Positions 9,147 to 18,053 of a DNA stretch of 36,600 bases are shown here, in pieces (the first letter of the stretch is position 1; each line of letters opens with the position of its first letter). Made by a program: the position numbers and the translations under genes. Under the pieces are notes generated by a model. It was not told the DNA's origin. It saw only the letters and a list, made by a program, of their open reading frames with translations, and ran no database searches. The DNA is taken from the NCBI GenBank assembly GCA_004297825.1, contig SCSX01000009.1, positions 1 to 36,600 of the forward strand, read 5' to 3'. The DNA comes from Spirochaetota bacterium (GTDB lineage Bacteria; Spirochaetota; UBA4802; UBA5368).

Positions 9147-9542
9147 ATGACCACGCACAGGAAGGAACGGCTTGAAGAGCTCATACGCCAGGTGATAGGC
9201 GATACGCTTTTGACGGGGGTGAAGGACCCGCGGATCGGATTTGCGACCGTGACGCGCGTCGAGCTGAGCAGGGATTACTCGGTCGCGAACGTGTTCATCT
9301 CGATCATGGGCACCGAGAAGGAACAGAAGCTGTCGATGGCCGGGCTTGAATCGGCGAAGAAATTCATCCAGCGCCTCGTGGGAAAGGCGATACAGTTGCG
9401 GGTACTGCCCCGCGTCAATTTCATCCAGGACAAGTCTATTGAGGAAGGGGTCCGGCTGGTGGGGCTCATAGACGAAATAAACAGGAAGCAGGACGAGCGC
9501 AAGGGCCCCGAGGGCGAGGGGCAGGATGACGAAAAGGACTAG
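9147..9542 (+). CDS. rbfA: 30S ribosome-binding factor RbfA
   Basis: A 131-residue KH-fold factor needed for late 30S maturation and cold adaptation. The N-terminus (HRKERLEELIRQVIGDTL) and the VKDPRIGFATVTRVELSRDY stretch are typical, followed by the helix and strand carrying VLPRVNFIQD. A charged disordered tail (from about residue 114) ends in DDEKD. It starts ten bases after infB with a strong ribosome-binding site (GGGAAGGGAG) and is followed 12 bases later by truB. Confidence 0.95.
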   Translation: MTTHRKERLEELIRQVIGDTLLTGVKDPRIGFATVTRVELSRDYSVANVFISIMGTEKEQKLSMAGLESAKKFIQRLVGKAIQLRVLPRVNFIQDKSIEEGVRLVGLIDEINRKQDERKGPEGEGQDDEKD

Positions 9543-9554
9543 AATATCGGCGAA

Positions 9555-10499
9555 TTGGCCTTCAAAGGTGAAGTGATAGACTGGAAGAATTCGGTACTGC
9601 TTTTCGATAAACGGAAAGGCGTTACTTCGTACAAGGCGATTGAGGAGGCCGGAAGGCTTTTAGGAACCAGGAAGATAGGGCACTCCGGCACTCTCGACAG
9701 GGCGGCCTCGGGGCTGCTTGTCATCTGCACCGGCTCCGCCACGCGGCTTACCCAGTATTTCCTTGGAAGCGACAAGCGTTATACGGCGACGATCAGGCTT
9801 GGTACGGTTACCGATACCGACGACGGCGAGGGGGCGGTCATTGAAACCCGGGACGCAGCCCATATCGACGAGCGGATGATCGGGGAGGCCCTGAAAGTAT
9901 TTTTGGGGTCGATAAAACAGCGGGCCCCCCTGTACTCGGCGCTCAAGATCCGGGGGAAAAGGGCGAGCGACCGGGCGCGGATGGGGCAGGAAGTTCCGCT
10001 TAAGGAGCGGGATATCCGGATCGATTCGATCGATATCCTGTCGATGGACGGGGAACGCAAGAGCGTCGTTTTGGACGTGCGGTGTTCGAAGGGCACCTAT
10101 ATCCGCTCCCTGGCGCGCGACCTTGGGGAAAAGCTTGGAACCGGCGCGTTCCTGGAGGATCTCCGCCGGACCGAATCGGGACGCTTCAGGGTTGAGGACG
10201 CTGCATCGATCGAGGACTTGCAGGAAATTGTCGGAAGCGGCACCGAAGCGCCGGCCTGCAGAATCGGACCCTTTGACGCCCTTGAATCGTTCGGCTTCAT
10301 CGCGGTGAGCGCCGACGCGCGCCGAAAGGTCCTGAACGGGGCCGCCTTCGACAGGAGCGAGGCCGTCGAGATCCGCGGGGGCGCGGGCACGATTTATTGC
10401 ATAGGCGATGACGGTAAAAATCTGTTTGCTATTGCCGACATGGACATCGATAATTGGACGATACGCTACTTGAATGTTTTCAATGAGCCGTTACATTGA
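9555..10499 (+). CDS. truB: tRNA pseudouridine-55 synthase TruB
   Basis: A 314-residue enzyme that makes pseudouridine 55 in the T-loop of tRNA. The segment KIGHSGTLDRAASGLL contains the catalytic Asp (in TLD). The Pro that follows Asp in most family members is replaced by Arg, a form I associate with spirochaetal enzymes. KRYTATIRLG and the RSLARDLGE motif are also typical, and a C-terminal PUA-like part follows. The longest frame begins with TTG at 9555, whose ribosome-binding site is poor. A GTG at 9573, six codons downstream and preceded by AAAGGTGA, is an equally good start. Either way a non-ATG start is needed. Confidence 0.93.
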   Translation: MAFKGEVIDWKNSVLLFDKRKGVTSYKAIEEAGRLLGTRKIGHSGTLDRAASGLLVICTGSATRLTQYFLGSDKRYTATIRLGTVTDTDDGEGAVIETRDAAHIDERMIGEALKVFLGSIKQRAPLYSALKIRGKRASDRARMGQEVPLKERDIRIDSIDILSMDGERKSVVLDVRCSKGTYIRSLARDLGEKLGTGAFLEDLRRTESGRFRVEDAASIEDLQEIVGSGTEAPACRIGPFDALESFGFIAVSADARRKVLNGAAFDRSEAVEIRGGAGTIYCIGDDGKNLFAIADMDIDNWTIRYLNVFNEPLH

Positions 10500-10529
10500 A
10501 ATTATATAATGCAGGAGGAGTTGATTCAC

Positions 10530-10790
10530 ATGATTCGCGAGAAAAAAGTCGTGATTGATCAGTACAAAAGGCATGAGACGGACACGGGATCTCCCGATGT
10601 GCAGATAGCGCTTATTACGGAGCGCATCAACCATCTCACCGAGCATTTCAAGGTCCACAAGAAGGACCACCATTCCCGCCGGGGACTTCTTAAGCTCGTC
10701 GGCCAGAGGCGCAGGCTTCTCGATTATCTCAAGAAGACCGACCTCAACAAGTACCGGAGCCTGATAGAGTCGCTTGGCCTCAGACGGTAG
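10530..10790 (+). CDS. rpsO: Small ribosomal subunit protein S15
   Basis: An 86-residue 16S rRNA-binding protein. Recognisable parts are the [22 protein letters not shown] core, the [14 protein letters not shown] motif, and the C-terminal LGLRR. The frame is open from an ATG at 10509, but the AGGAGG at 10513-10518 lies inside that extension. It sits 11 bases before the ATG at 10530, which gives the family-sized protein (usually about 88-89 residues). It lies between truB and pnp as in many bacteria, where S15 and PNPase are co-transcribed. Confidence 0.95.
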   Translation: MIREKKVVIDQYKRHETDTGSPDVQIALITERINHLTEHFKVHKKDHHSRRGLLKLVGQRRRLLDYLKKTDLNKYRSLIESLGLRR

Positions 10791-10857
10791 CGCACTGAAA
10801 CGTGTACGACGCACCCTGTCCGGATGAACGGGAATCGAATAGTGATGAGAGGAAAAA

Positions 10858-12939
10858 ATGAGTGTTGTTGATACAAGTGTAGAAATTGGAAAGGACAGGA
10901 TCGGGTTTAGTACCGGGTACCTCGCAAAACAGGCTGACGGAGCGGTCACCGTTTCGTGCGGAGATGCGGTGGTATTCGCGTCGGCGGTCGTTTCCAGGGA
11001 ATTAAGGGAAGACCAGGATTTCTTCCCCCTTACCGTGGATTACAGGGAAAAATTTTACAGCGCGGGGAAGATACCCGGCGGTTATATAAAGCGCGAGGGC
11101 AGGCCCAGCGATCGTGAAACGCTCACCAGCCGCCTCACGGACCGGCCGCTGCGGCCCCTTTTCCCCGACGATTTCGTGAACGAGGTCCAGATCATCATTT
11201 ACGTGCTTTCCGCGGATGATCAGACCCAGACGGACGTACTCGCGATCAACGCGGCGTCTGCCGCCCTGTCGGTTTCGGGCATACCCTTTCACGGGCCCGT
11301 GGGCGCGGTGCGCGTCGGAAAAGTAAACGGCACGCTCGTGGTCAATCCGACTTTCAAGGAAATGGAATCGAGCGAAATCGATCTCATGGTGGCCGGCACG
11401 AAAAAAGCCGTCACGATGATCGAGGGATCGTCGAAGAACGTGACCGAGGAAGCGCTGCTCGAGGCTATCGAATTCGCCCATAAGAATATCGAGAATATCT
11501 GCAGTGCGCAGGTAGAGCTCATGCAGAAGGTGAACAAGGCTCCCTTGCAGTACGTTCCCAAGGCGAACGACAAGGCGCTTGCACAGGAGATCCGCGATAA
11601 ATATTTTTCCGCGGTGAATGACCTCGTCTCCGTGAAGGAGAAGAAGGACCGCGAAGCCGGGTTTAAGGCCATCGTCGACGAGGCGACCGCGGAGCTCAAG
11701 GAAAAGTACCCGGAATCGATCAAGCAGGCGTACGGCATTCTTGACGGTATCGACGCGGAAATCATGCGCACGCGCATCCTGGACGAAGGGAAACGCGCCG
11801 ACGGCCGCGTGCTCACGGAAATCCGTCCCATCGACATCAAGATTGGCGTGCTTCCCCGCGCGCACGGTTCCGCTGTTTTTACCAGGGGCCAAACGCAGAG
11901 CCTGGGCATCATCACGCTGGGCAGTGTATCGGATACGCAGAGAATCGACGCGATCGAGGGCGAGCGTTACAAGAAATACATGTTCCATTACAACTTCCCG
12001 CCCTTCTCGGTGGGGGAGACCGGGCGCACCGGCGGGACCGGGCGCAGGGAGATCGGGCACGGCATGCTCGCGGAGCGCGCGCTCGAGTACGTGCTTCCCG
12101 GACAGATGGACTTCCCGTATACCATCCGGATAGTATCGGAAATACTCGAATCGAACGGTTCCTCGTCCATGGCCTCGGTCTGTTCGGGCTCGCTCTCGCT
12201 TTTTAACGCGGGGGTGCCGGTTAAATCGGCGGTGGCGGGCATCGCCATGGGTCTCATCATGGAAGGCGACAAGTACGCCATTCTTTCCGATATAATGGGC
12301 ATCGAGGATCACCTGGGCGACATGGACTTCAAGGTCGCGGGGACGGGAACGGGCATCACGGCGTTCCAGCTCGACATCAAGATCGAGGGAATCACCCCCG
12401 AGATCATGCGCAAGGCGATGCAGCAGGCGAAGGAAGGCAGGCTCCATATACTGGGAAAGATGGCCGACGTGCTCCCGGCCCCGGCAAAGGAGCTCCCGAG
12501 ACACGCGCCGCGCATCGCGATACTCACCGTTGCGCAGGACAAGATCGGCGCGGTGATCGGACCCGGCGGCAAGGTCATCAAGTCGATTCAGGAAGAAACC
12601 GGCGCGGACGTCAATATAGAAGACGACGGCGTGGTAACGGTATCGGCCCTGGGTGCGGATGCGATCGAGCGCGCCCTGGCGAAAATCCGCGCGATCGTGG
12701 AAGACGTCGAAGTCGGGAAGATATACACCGGTGTCGTCAAGAAGGTGATGGAATACGGCGCCTTCGTGGAGATCTCGCCCGGCAAGGAAGGGCTGGTCCA
12801 TATTTCCAAGCTCGACTTCAACAAGGTACAGAAGGTTACCGATGTCATTCACGAGGGCGACGAGGTCACGGTGAAGGTGATCGGTATCGACCGGCAGGGG
12901 CGCATCGATCTCAGCAGAAAAGACGCGATGAAGCGATAG
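10858..12939 (+). CDS. pnp: Polyribonucleotide nucleotidyltransferase (PNPase)
   Basis: A 693-residue phosphorolytic 3'-to-5' exoribonuclease of the RNA degradation machinery. It has two RNase PH-like domains (about 10-145 and 310-540) joined by an all-helical linker. The second holds the conserved FSVGETGRTGGTGRREIGHG region and the acidic catalytic segment (GDMDFKVAGT, then LDIKIEG near 490-508). A KH domain with IGPGG near 567 and an S1 domain from about 620 complete the canonical set. The ATG follows GAGAGG. Standard partner of rpsO. Confidence 0.97.
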   Translation: MSVVDTSVEIGKDRIGFSTGYLAKQADGAVTVSCGDAVVFASAVVSRELREDQDFFPLTVDYREKFYSAGKIPGGYIKREGRPSDRETLTSRLTDRPLRPLFPDDFVNEVQIIIYVLSADDQTQTDVLAINAASAALSVSGIPFHGPVGAVRVGKVNGTLVVNPTFKEMESSEIDLMVAGTKKAVTMIEGSSKNVTEEALLEAIEFAHKNIENICSAQVELMQKVNKAPLQYVPKANDKALAQEIRDKYFSAVNDLVSVKEKKDREAGFKAIVDEATAELKEKYPESIKQAYGILDGIDAEIMRTRILDEGKRADGRVLTEIRPIDIKIGVLPRAHGSAVFTRGQTQSLGIITLGSVSDTQRIDAIEGERYKKYMFHYNFPPFSVGETGRTGGTGRREIGHGMLAERALEYVLPGQMDFPYTIRIVSEILESNGSSSMASVCSGSLSLFNAGVPVKSAVAGIAMGLIMEGDKYAILSDIMGIEDHLGDMDFKVAGTGTGITAFQLDIKIEGITPEIMRKAMQQAKEGRLHILGKMADVLPAPAKELPRHAPRIAILTVAQDKIGAVIGPGGKVIKSIQEETGADVNIEDDGVVTVSALGADAIERALAKIRAIVEDVEVGKIYTGVVKKVMEYGAFVEISPGKEGLVHISKLDFNKVQKVTDVIHEGDEVTVKVIGIDRQGRIDLSRKDAMKR

Positions 12940-12948
12940 AGTCCGCGG

Positions 12949-14211
12949 ATGGTAAAAAAGTATACGCTGGATAACGGCATGACGGTGCTCCTGGAATCCA
13001 TTCCGGGGGTGGTGTCGGTGTCGGTTGGTCTTTGGGTGAAGACCGGTTCCCGGGATGAGCGTGCTCTCGAGGTTGGCTACGCGCACTTCATAGAGCACAT
13101 GCTGTTCAAGGGAACCGGGAATCGCACCGCCAAGGACATTGCGCGAATCGTGGACCGTGTCGGCGGGCAGCACAACGCGGCCACGAACCGCGAATATACC
13201 TGTTACTATATCAACGTCGTTTCCGATTTCCTGGACATGTCGGTGGAACTGCTCGCCGACATGTACTACAATTCCCTGTTCGATAAGGAAGAAATAGAAA
13301 AGGAAAAGAACGTGATCATCGAGGAGATCCGGATGTACGAGGATACCCCTGATGATCTTATTCACGACGTATTCATGGAATGTATGCTGTCGGAGCACCC
13401 GCTGGGCCACCCGATCCTGGGTACCGAAGAGAATATAAACGCCATTTCGCGCGGGAGCATCATCGATTTTTTTAAGGCACAGTACAACAGCGCCAATTGC
13501 GTGTTCGCGATCGCGGGCAATTTTGAAATCGAATCGGCCCGGGATTGTATCGAAAAGCATTGGTCGCGTCCCGTGCCGGCGCCAGGTCCGATAAATGCCC
13601 CCGACCTCGTCAACCCGAGCCGCGTGTACAGGCGCCACCTCCCCAGGGAGCTGGAGCAGGTGCATTTCTGCCTGGGGACCGACGGCCTTCGCCGGAACGA
13701 CGACGACCGCTTTGCCCTGTACGCCATGAGTACCATCCTGGGGGGAAGCATGTCCTCCAGGCTCTTCCAGAACATACGCGAAAGCGAAGGACTGTGCTAC
13801 TCGATCTACTCCTTTCATTCGTCCTACAGCGATGCGGGCGTCTTCGGCATCTACTGTGGGACATCGCCCGAGAGCTACGAACGCGCCCTGGACCTCATCG
13901 TCAAGGAGTGCGGGGTCATGCTCAAGACCGGCATCGGCGAGGAGGAATTGACCGATGCGAAGACCTTTATGAAGGGCAATCTCGCGCTGAGCATGGAAAG
14001 CACCGAGGTGAGAATGAGCCAGCTTGCCAAGAACGAGATGATATTCGGGCGTGATTTCGTATTCGACGAAATCGTCGCGAAGATTAACGCGATCAACCTT
14101 GAAGATTACGACCGTGTCTGTTCCGCGATCTTCGGGAATTCCAGGCTCGCGCTGGTTTCGATAGGGAAGCTCAAGAATCCCGATAAAACCATGCCCGCAA
14201 TCGGCACCTGA
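12949..14211 (+). CDS. M16 family zinc metallopeptidase (processing-peptidase-like)
   Basis: A 420-residue pitrilysin-type protease. The inverted zinc motif HFIEH is at residues 46-50, with a distal Glu ligand at about 126 in VIIEEIRMYED, the expected spacing. Both halves of the fold are present, including the second-domain stretch SMSSRLFQNIRESEGLCYSI. There is no signal peptide, so it is presumably cytoplasmic. It starts nine bases after pnp and has only a weak ribosome-binding site, so it is probably the last gene of the operon. A one-domain-pair M16B peptidase downstream of pnp is a common bacterial arrangement. Its physiological substrate is unknown. Confidence 0.92.
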   Translation: MVKKYTLDNGMTVLLESIPGVVSVSVGLWVKTGSRDERALEVGYAHFIEHMLFKGTGNRTAKDIARIVDRVGGQHNAATNREYTCYYINVVSDFLDMSVELLADMYYNSLFDKEEIEKEKNVIIEEIRMYEDTPDDLIHDVFMECMLSEHPLGHPILGTEENINAISRGSIIDFFKAQYNSANCVFAIAGNFEIESARDCIEKHWSRPVPAPGPINAPDLVNPSRVYRRHLPRELEQVHFCLGTDGLRRNDDDRFALYAMSTILGGSMSSRLFQNIRESEGLCYSIYSFHSSYSDAGVFGIYCGTSPESYERALDLIVKECGVMLKTGIGEEELTDAKTFMKGNLALSMESTEVRMSQLAKNEMIFGRDFVFDEIVAKINAINLEDYDRVCSAIFGNSRLALVSIGKLKNPDKTMPAIGT

Positions 14212-14222
14212 ATAAAAAATCC

Positions 14223-14253
14223 TTGAAATAATTTTCGGCGTGGCGAATATAAA
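14223..14253 (+). promoter_or_regulatory. Candidate promoter upstream of the bactofilin gene
   Basis: TTGAAA (14223-14228) and TATAAA (14248-14253) are 19 bases apart, slightly more than the optimum. The site lies in the AT-rich start of the 123-base gap after the M16 gene, and would begin a separate unit for the bactofilin and M23 genes. No terminator hairpin was seen before it. Confidence 0.42.
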
Positions 14254-14334
14254 ACGGCGTGCGTGGAATCCGCTCACGAATGCGGAGGGGACCGTCGGGC
14301 TGCACGTACCAACTTTCACTGCGAGGAATACATA

Positions 14335-14748
14335 ATGGCATCCAAGGGAGATCATATCAACAGCACCATAGGCGAAGGTTCGATTTTCGAGGGTAAATTT
14401 TACATTAGTGGCTCGTTGCGGATCGACGGCAAGTTCGAGGGAGAGATCAAGACCGACGAGGAGCTTGTCGTGGGTGAGACCGGCAAGGTGAAAACCAACA
14501 TCGACGCGAAATCGGTCGTGATCGCGGGCACCGTCGTGGGGAACATCAAGGCCGACGACGAGGTCAAGCTGCTCGAAACGGGACGCGTGCTCGGCGATAT
14601 CGTAACGCCCACCCTCACCATCCAGCGCGGCGTGATCGCCCAGGGACACATCACGATCACCGGCGGCCAGCGAAAGGACGTGAAGAAGATCATCGAGGAA
14701 TCCTACTCGAGCGGCGCGGACAAAATACTGGACAAGTCTGCTAAATAA
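14335..14748 (+). CDS. Bactofilin (polymer-forming cytoskeletal protein)
   Basis: A 137-residue protein with the right-handed beta-helix pattern of bactofilins. Repeated short strands rich in G, I and V are visible: SIFEGKFYISGSLRIDGKFEG, then VVGETGKVKTNIDAKSVVIAGTVVGNI and LLETGRVLGDI. Disordered tails flank the core. Bactofilins polymerise without nucleotides on the inner face of the cytoplasmic membrane and localise cell-wall enzymes. The frame is open from 14263, but the ATG at 14335 follows GCGAGGA and gives the normal family start. The next gene encodes an M23 peptidase, the usual functional partner. Confidence 0.93.
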   Translation: MASKGDHINSTIGEGSIFEGKFYISGSLRIDGKFEGEIKTDEELVVGETGKVKTNIDAKSVVIAGTVVGNIKADDEVKLLETGRVLGDIVTPTLTIQRGVIAQGHITITGGQRKDVKKIIEESYSSGADKILDKSAK

Positions 14749-14810
14749 CAGGCCCTGCCTTTCCGATATTCTGAATACAGGAGTAGAATCCATACCATCG
14801 CGATTGCCTG

Positions 14811-15821
14811 ATGAGAAGGGTACAAAGCAGTACATATCGACTCGGTAGACTCACCATATCCTCGTCCATTGACGGGGTTGTCGTTATTTACCGGGGCCGC
14901 AAGCGCGTGTATTACAATTTTTTTAAAACAAACCCGCTTTTAAAATTCCGCATTCCCGCGTTTATCCTTTCGATGCTGCTGGTCACGGGCTTTGTCATTG
15001 CCGGTGCATCCCTGTGGTCCTCGCCGGATGCCGGCCGCACTAAAGACGAGGAGCTCAAAGCGAAGCTGGTCCAATCCGATAAAACGGATTACTCGGCCCC
15101 CGACGAAAACGCGGAGGTAACTATTCGCATTCACAGGGTAAAGAAGGGCGAGACCATAGGGCAGATAGCGAAGGACTACGGGGTCTCAATGGATACGATC
15201 TGCGGCAACAATACCCTGATGTCCTACGACATGGTGTCCGAGGGGACGATCCTGAAAATCCCGAGCAGGGACGGTATCGTCTGCACGGTTAAAAAAGGAC
15301 AGAACATCCACTCGATCGCGCGGATGTACCGCATACCCGTGGAAAGAATCCTTGCGCAGAACAGCGTCAGGAACAGCGATTTTCTCGCCGTGGGGTCCGA
15401 TATATTCGTTCCCGACGCGAAGCCCATGGACATGGTGCCGGGTTTTCTCTGGCCGGCCTCGACCCGCGCGATCGCAAGCGGTTACGGCTGGCGCCACGAC
15501 CCATTCACCGCGGCGTACGATTTTCACAAGGGAATCGACATCTGCAACGGGTATGACTGGGTACGGTCAACCAAGTTCGGCAAGGTGACCTACGCCGGGT
15601 GGATGGGCGGCTATGGCTATGTGGTGATCGTCGGGCATCCGGGCGGATGGAAATCGGTGTACGGCCATCTCTCGCGCATCATCGTGAGCGAAGGGCAGTA
15701 CGTACGGCAGGGGCAATACCTGGGCAAGAGCGGCAACACGGGTTATTCATCCGGACCGCATCTTCATTTCGAGCTTATAAAAGACGGCGTCAATACCAAC
15801 CCCTTCAGCGTTCTCCAGTAA
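14811..15821 (+). CDS. Membrane-anchored LysM/M23 peptidoglycan endopeptidase
   Basis: A 336-residue type II membrane protein. A basic 46-residue cytoplasmic tail precedes one membrane helix (about 47-69). Two LysM-like peptidoglycan-binding modules follow (about 105-152 and 155-202). The C-terminal M23 lysostaphin-like domain has its zinc and catalytic residues: HKGID (His239, Asp243), YGH (His286) and HLHFE (His317, His319). It is therefore likely an active D,D- or similar endopeptidase acting on periplasmic peptidoglycan. It lies 62 bases after the bactofilin gene. In Hyphomonas, a bactofilin recruits an M23 enzyme through that enzyme's cytoplasmic N-terminal peptide. The long tail here suggests the same arrangement (inference). 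Confidence 0.92.
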   Translation: MRRVQSSTYRLGRLTISSSIDGVVVIYRGRKRVYYNFFKTNPLLKFRIPAFILSMLLVTGFVIAGASLWSSPDAGRTKDEELKAKLVQSDKTDYSAPDENAEVTIRIHRVKKGETIGQIAKDYGVSMDTICGNNTLMSYDMVSEGTILKIPSRDGIVCTVKKGQNIHSIARMYRIPVERILAQNSVRNSDFLAVGSDIFVPDAKPMDMVPGFLWPASTRAIASGYGWRHDPFTAAYDFHKGIDICNGYDWVRSTKFGKVTYAGWMGGYGYVVIVGHPGGWKSVYGHLSRIIVSEGQYVRQGQYLGKSGNTGYSSGPHLHFELIKDGVNTNPFSVLQ

Positions 15822-15867
15822 AAGCGTACGCGTCGGTAATATCTGCCCCCCCGCGCTCAAAAAGTAC

Positions 15868-15895
15868 TTGCTCAGCATCGGCGTTCGCATATACA
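15868..15895 (+). promoter_or_regulatory. Candidate promoter of glyS
   Basis: TTGCTC (15868-15873) and TATACA (15890-15895) with 16 bases between. It lies in the 105-base gap after the M23 gene and would start transcription about 25 bases before the glyS ATG. Moderate match only. Confidence 0.38.
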
Positions 15896-15926
15896 GGGGT
15901 CAACGTCCACGTGTGTGAGGAATGCA

Positions 15927-18002
15927 ATGTCAAAGGGATTCAATTTTCTCTGCGAACTGGGAACCGAGGAAATCCCCGCGGGTTACCTGCCGCCGGCAAT
16001 AGAATATATAAAAACGGAATTTGCGTCGAAACTCACGGCCGGGCGTATCGGACATGATTCTGTCGTGGTGTATGCCACCCCCAGGAGGATCGCCGTACTC
16101 GTCGAGGGAATGGCATCCGCGCAGAAAGAGGAAGAGGTGGAGGTTAAGGGCCCCTCGGTCAAGGCGGCGTACGACGGCGCAGGCAATCCCACGAAGGCGC
16201 TCGACGGGTTTCTCAAGGGAAACGCCGTGAGCCTCAAGGATTTGTATAAGGTTTCCACCGAGAAGGGCGAGTATGTCTACGCACGAAAGACGATGCCCTC
16301 GGGAAAGACGGAAGAGATCATCCCGGGGATTCTCGAACACGTGGTGAAGAGTATCCCGTTTCCCAAGAGGATGCGATGGAGCGATAAAAAGCTCGCGTTC
16401 CCCCGGCCCATATCCTATCTGCTGGTTCTTTTCAATGATATGGTACTCCCGTTTTCCCTCGAAGGGATCGCGTCGTCGAACAAGACCCGCGGCCACTACG
16501 TGCAATTCAACCGCATGGTCGAGATCAAGACCATCGCCTCCTACGAGAAGACGCTCCGGGACAACGGGGTTATCGTGAGCCAGGGGCTTCGCCGCGAGGA
16601 GATTCGCGGCGCCCTGAAGGCCGCAGCGGCCGGGCTTGGCGGCGCGCTTGTCGCCGATGAGGACCTGATCGAGACGGTCACCTTCCTCACCGAAAATCCC
16701 TGCGTGGTCGTCTGCGAGTTCCTGAAAGAGTTCCTGGTGATACCCGATATCGTGCTCATCACGGAAATGAAGGAGCACCAGAAGTATTTCGCCGTGCGCG
16801 ACAAAAAGGGAACGCTTCTTTCAAGCTTCCTCGTGGTATCGAACAATCCACCCACGGATAACGTCAGAAAGGGTAACGAGCGGGTCATAACCGCGCGCTT
16901 CAACGACGCGCGCTTCTTTTTCGACGAGGACAGGAAAACCACGCTGTTCTCCAAAGTTGAATCGCTCAAGAACGTGCTCTTCCACAAGGAGCTGGGTACG
17001 ATCTTCGACAAGGTGGAACGGGTCCGGTTCATCGCGGGGCTTATCGGCGGCCAGATGAAGATGGACGCCGCGATGAAAACGAAGCTCGACAGGGCCACGG
17101 TACTCTGCAAGGCGGACCTGAACACCGCGATGGTGTTCGAATTCACCTCGCTCCAGGGTAAGATGGGGCGGATATACGCCCTGCTGGACGGTGAGGACGA
17201 GGAGGTCGCGAACGCGATCGACGAGCATTACAAGCCGCGCTTCCAGGGGGACCCGCTTCCGGCGAGCCCCGTGGCGGCCGCGCTCTCGATCGCGGAGAAG
17301 ATCGACAATATTATTGGCTCGTACTCGGTGGGCAATATTCCCAAGGGATCGGCTGATCCGTACGCCCTCAGGCGCCAGGCGAACGCGATCGTTGAGCTCA
17401 TTATCAGGAACGGGCTGCGCCTTAACGTGAGGGATATCCTGGTGCAGTCCGCCGGCAGGTACAAAAACGGCGGCGACCTGGTCCCGAAAATACTTGAGTT
17501 CATATCGGCGCGCGCGAATACAATCTTCACCGAGGCCGGGTTCCGTTATGACGAGATCGACGCCTGCCTTTCGATACCGTGCTACGATTACCTGGACCTG
17601 TATGCCCGTGCGCGCAGCCTGCACGAATTCAGGACCAACGAGGGATTCGCGCAGATGCTGCTCAGCTTCAAGCGCATGAACAATATCGTAACCGCCTTCA
17701 GGCAGAAGAACGCCGGGTACCGGTGCGTATTCGACGCGACCAGGCTCCAGGCCGACGAGGAGAAAAAGCTCCACGGATTCTTCGATTCACGAAAGGCGGC
17801 CATCGCGGATTTCATCGCGGCAGGAAAGTATATCGACCTTTTCGCCCTCCTGATCGACGGGAAGGGAATTATCGACGCCTTTTTCGACGCGGTCATGGTC
17901 ATGACCGACGACACGGCCGTCAGGGACAACAGGATCGCGCTGCTCGAGCTCATCCTGGCGCCCTTCAACGATCTCATGGATTTCTCCAAGATCGCGGAGT
18001 GA
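15927..18002 (+). CDS. glyS: Glycyl-tRNA synthetase beta subunit
   Basis: A 691-residue beta chain of the bacterial alpha2-beta2 glycyl-tRNA synthetase. It begins with the characteristic LCELGTEEIPAGYLPPA. The central part has typical stretches such as TEMKEHQKYFAV, FNDARFFFDED and FTSLQGKMGRIYA, and SADPYALRRQAN is conserved. The C-terminal region is the helical DALR-type anticodon-binding domain. The ATG at 15927 lies behind GAGGAATGCA; the frame opens four codons earlier without a ribosome-binding site. The alpha subunit gene glyQ, normally directly upstream, is not in this window. The enzyme must therefore rely on a glyQ elsewhere in the genome. Confidence 0.96.
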   Translation: MSKGFNFLCELGTEEIPAGYLPPAIEYIKTEFASKLTAGRIGHDSVVVYATPRRIAVLVEGMASAQKEEEVEVKGPSVKAAYDGAGNPTKALDGFLKGNAVSLKDLYKVSTEKGEYVYARKTMPSGKTEEIIPGILEHVVKSIPFPKRMRWSDKKLAFPRPISYLLVLFNDMVLPFSLEGIASSNKTRGHYVQFNRMVEIKTIASYEKTLRDNGVIVSQGLRREEIRGALKAAAAGLGGALVADEDLIETVTFLTENPCVVVCEFLKEFLVIPDIVLITEMKEHQKYFAVRDKKGTLLSSFLVVSNNPPTDNVRKGNERVITARFNDARFFFDEDRKTTLFSKVESLKNVLFHKELGTIFDKVERVRFIAGLIGGQMKMDAAMKTKLDRATVLCKADLNTAMVFEFTSLQGKMGRIYALLDGEDEEVANAIDEHYKPRFQGDPLPASPVAAALSIAEKIDNIIGSYSVGNIPKGSADPYALRRQANAIVELIIRNGLRLNVRDILVQSAGRYKNGGDLVPKILEFISARANTIFTEAGFRYDEIDACLSIPCYDYLDLYARARSLHEFRTNEGFAQMLLSFKRMNNIVTAFRQKNAGYRCVFDATRLQADEEKKLHGFFDSRKAAIADFIAAGKYIDLFALLIDGKGIIDAFFDAVMVMTDDTAVRDNRIALLELILAPFNDLMDFSKIAE

Positions 18003-18053
18003 CGCATTGCCGGCCGGTACCGGGATGGAATCCGCAGCAATGGTGGTGAACGC

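Noticed and set aside
11002-14835. Very long open frame on the minus strand (1277 codons) opposite pnp, the M16 gene and the bactofilin
   Set aside because: It spans three genes with clear family motifs on the plus strand. Its translation is rich in Arg, His and Asp, as expected of a mirrored GC-rich coding frame, and it has no recognisable domain.
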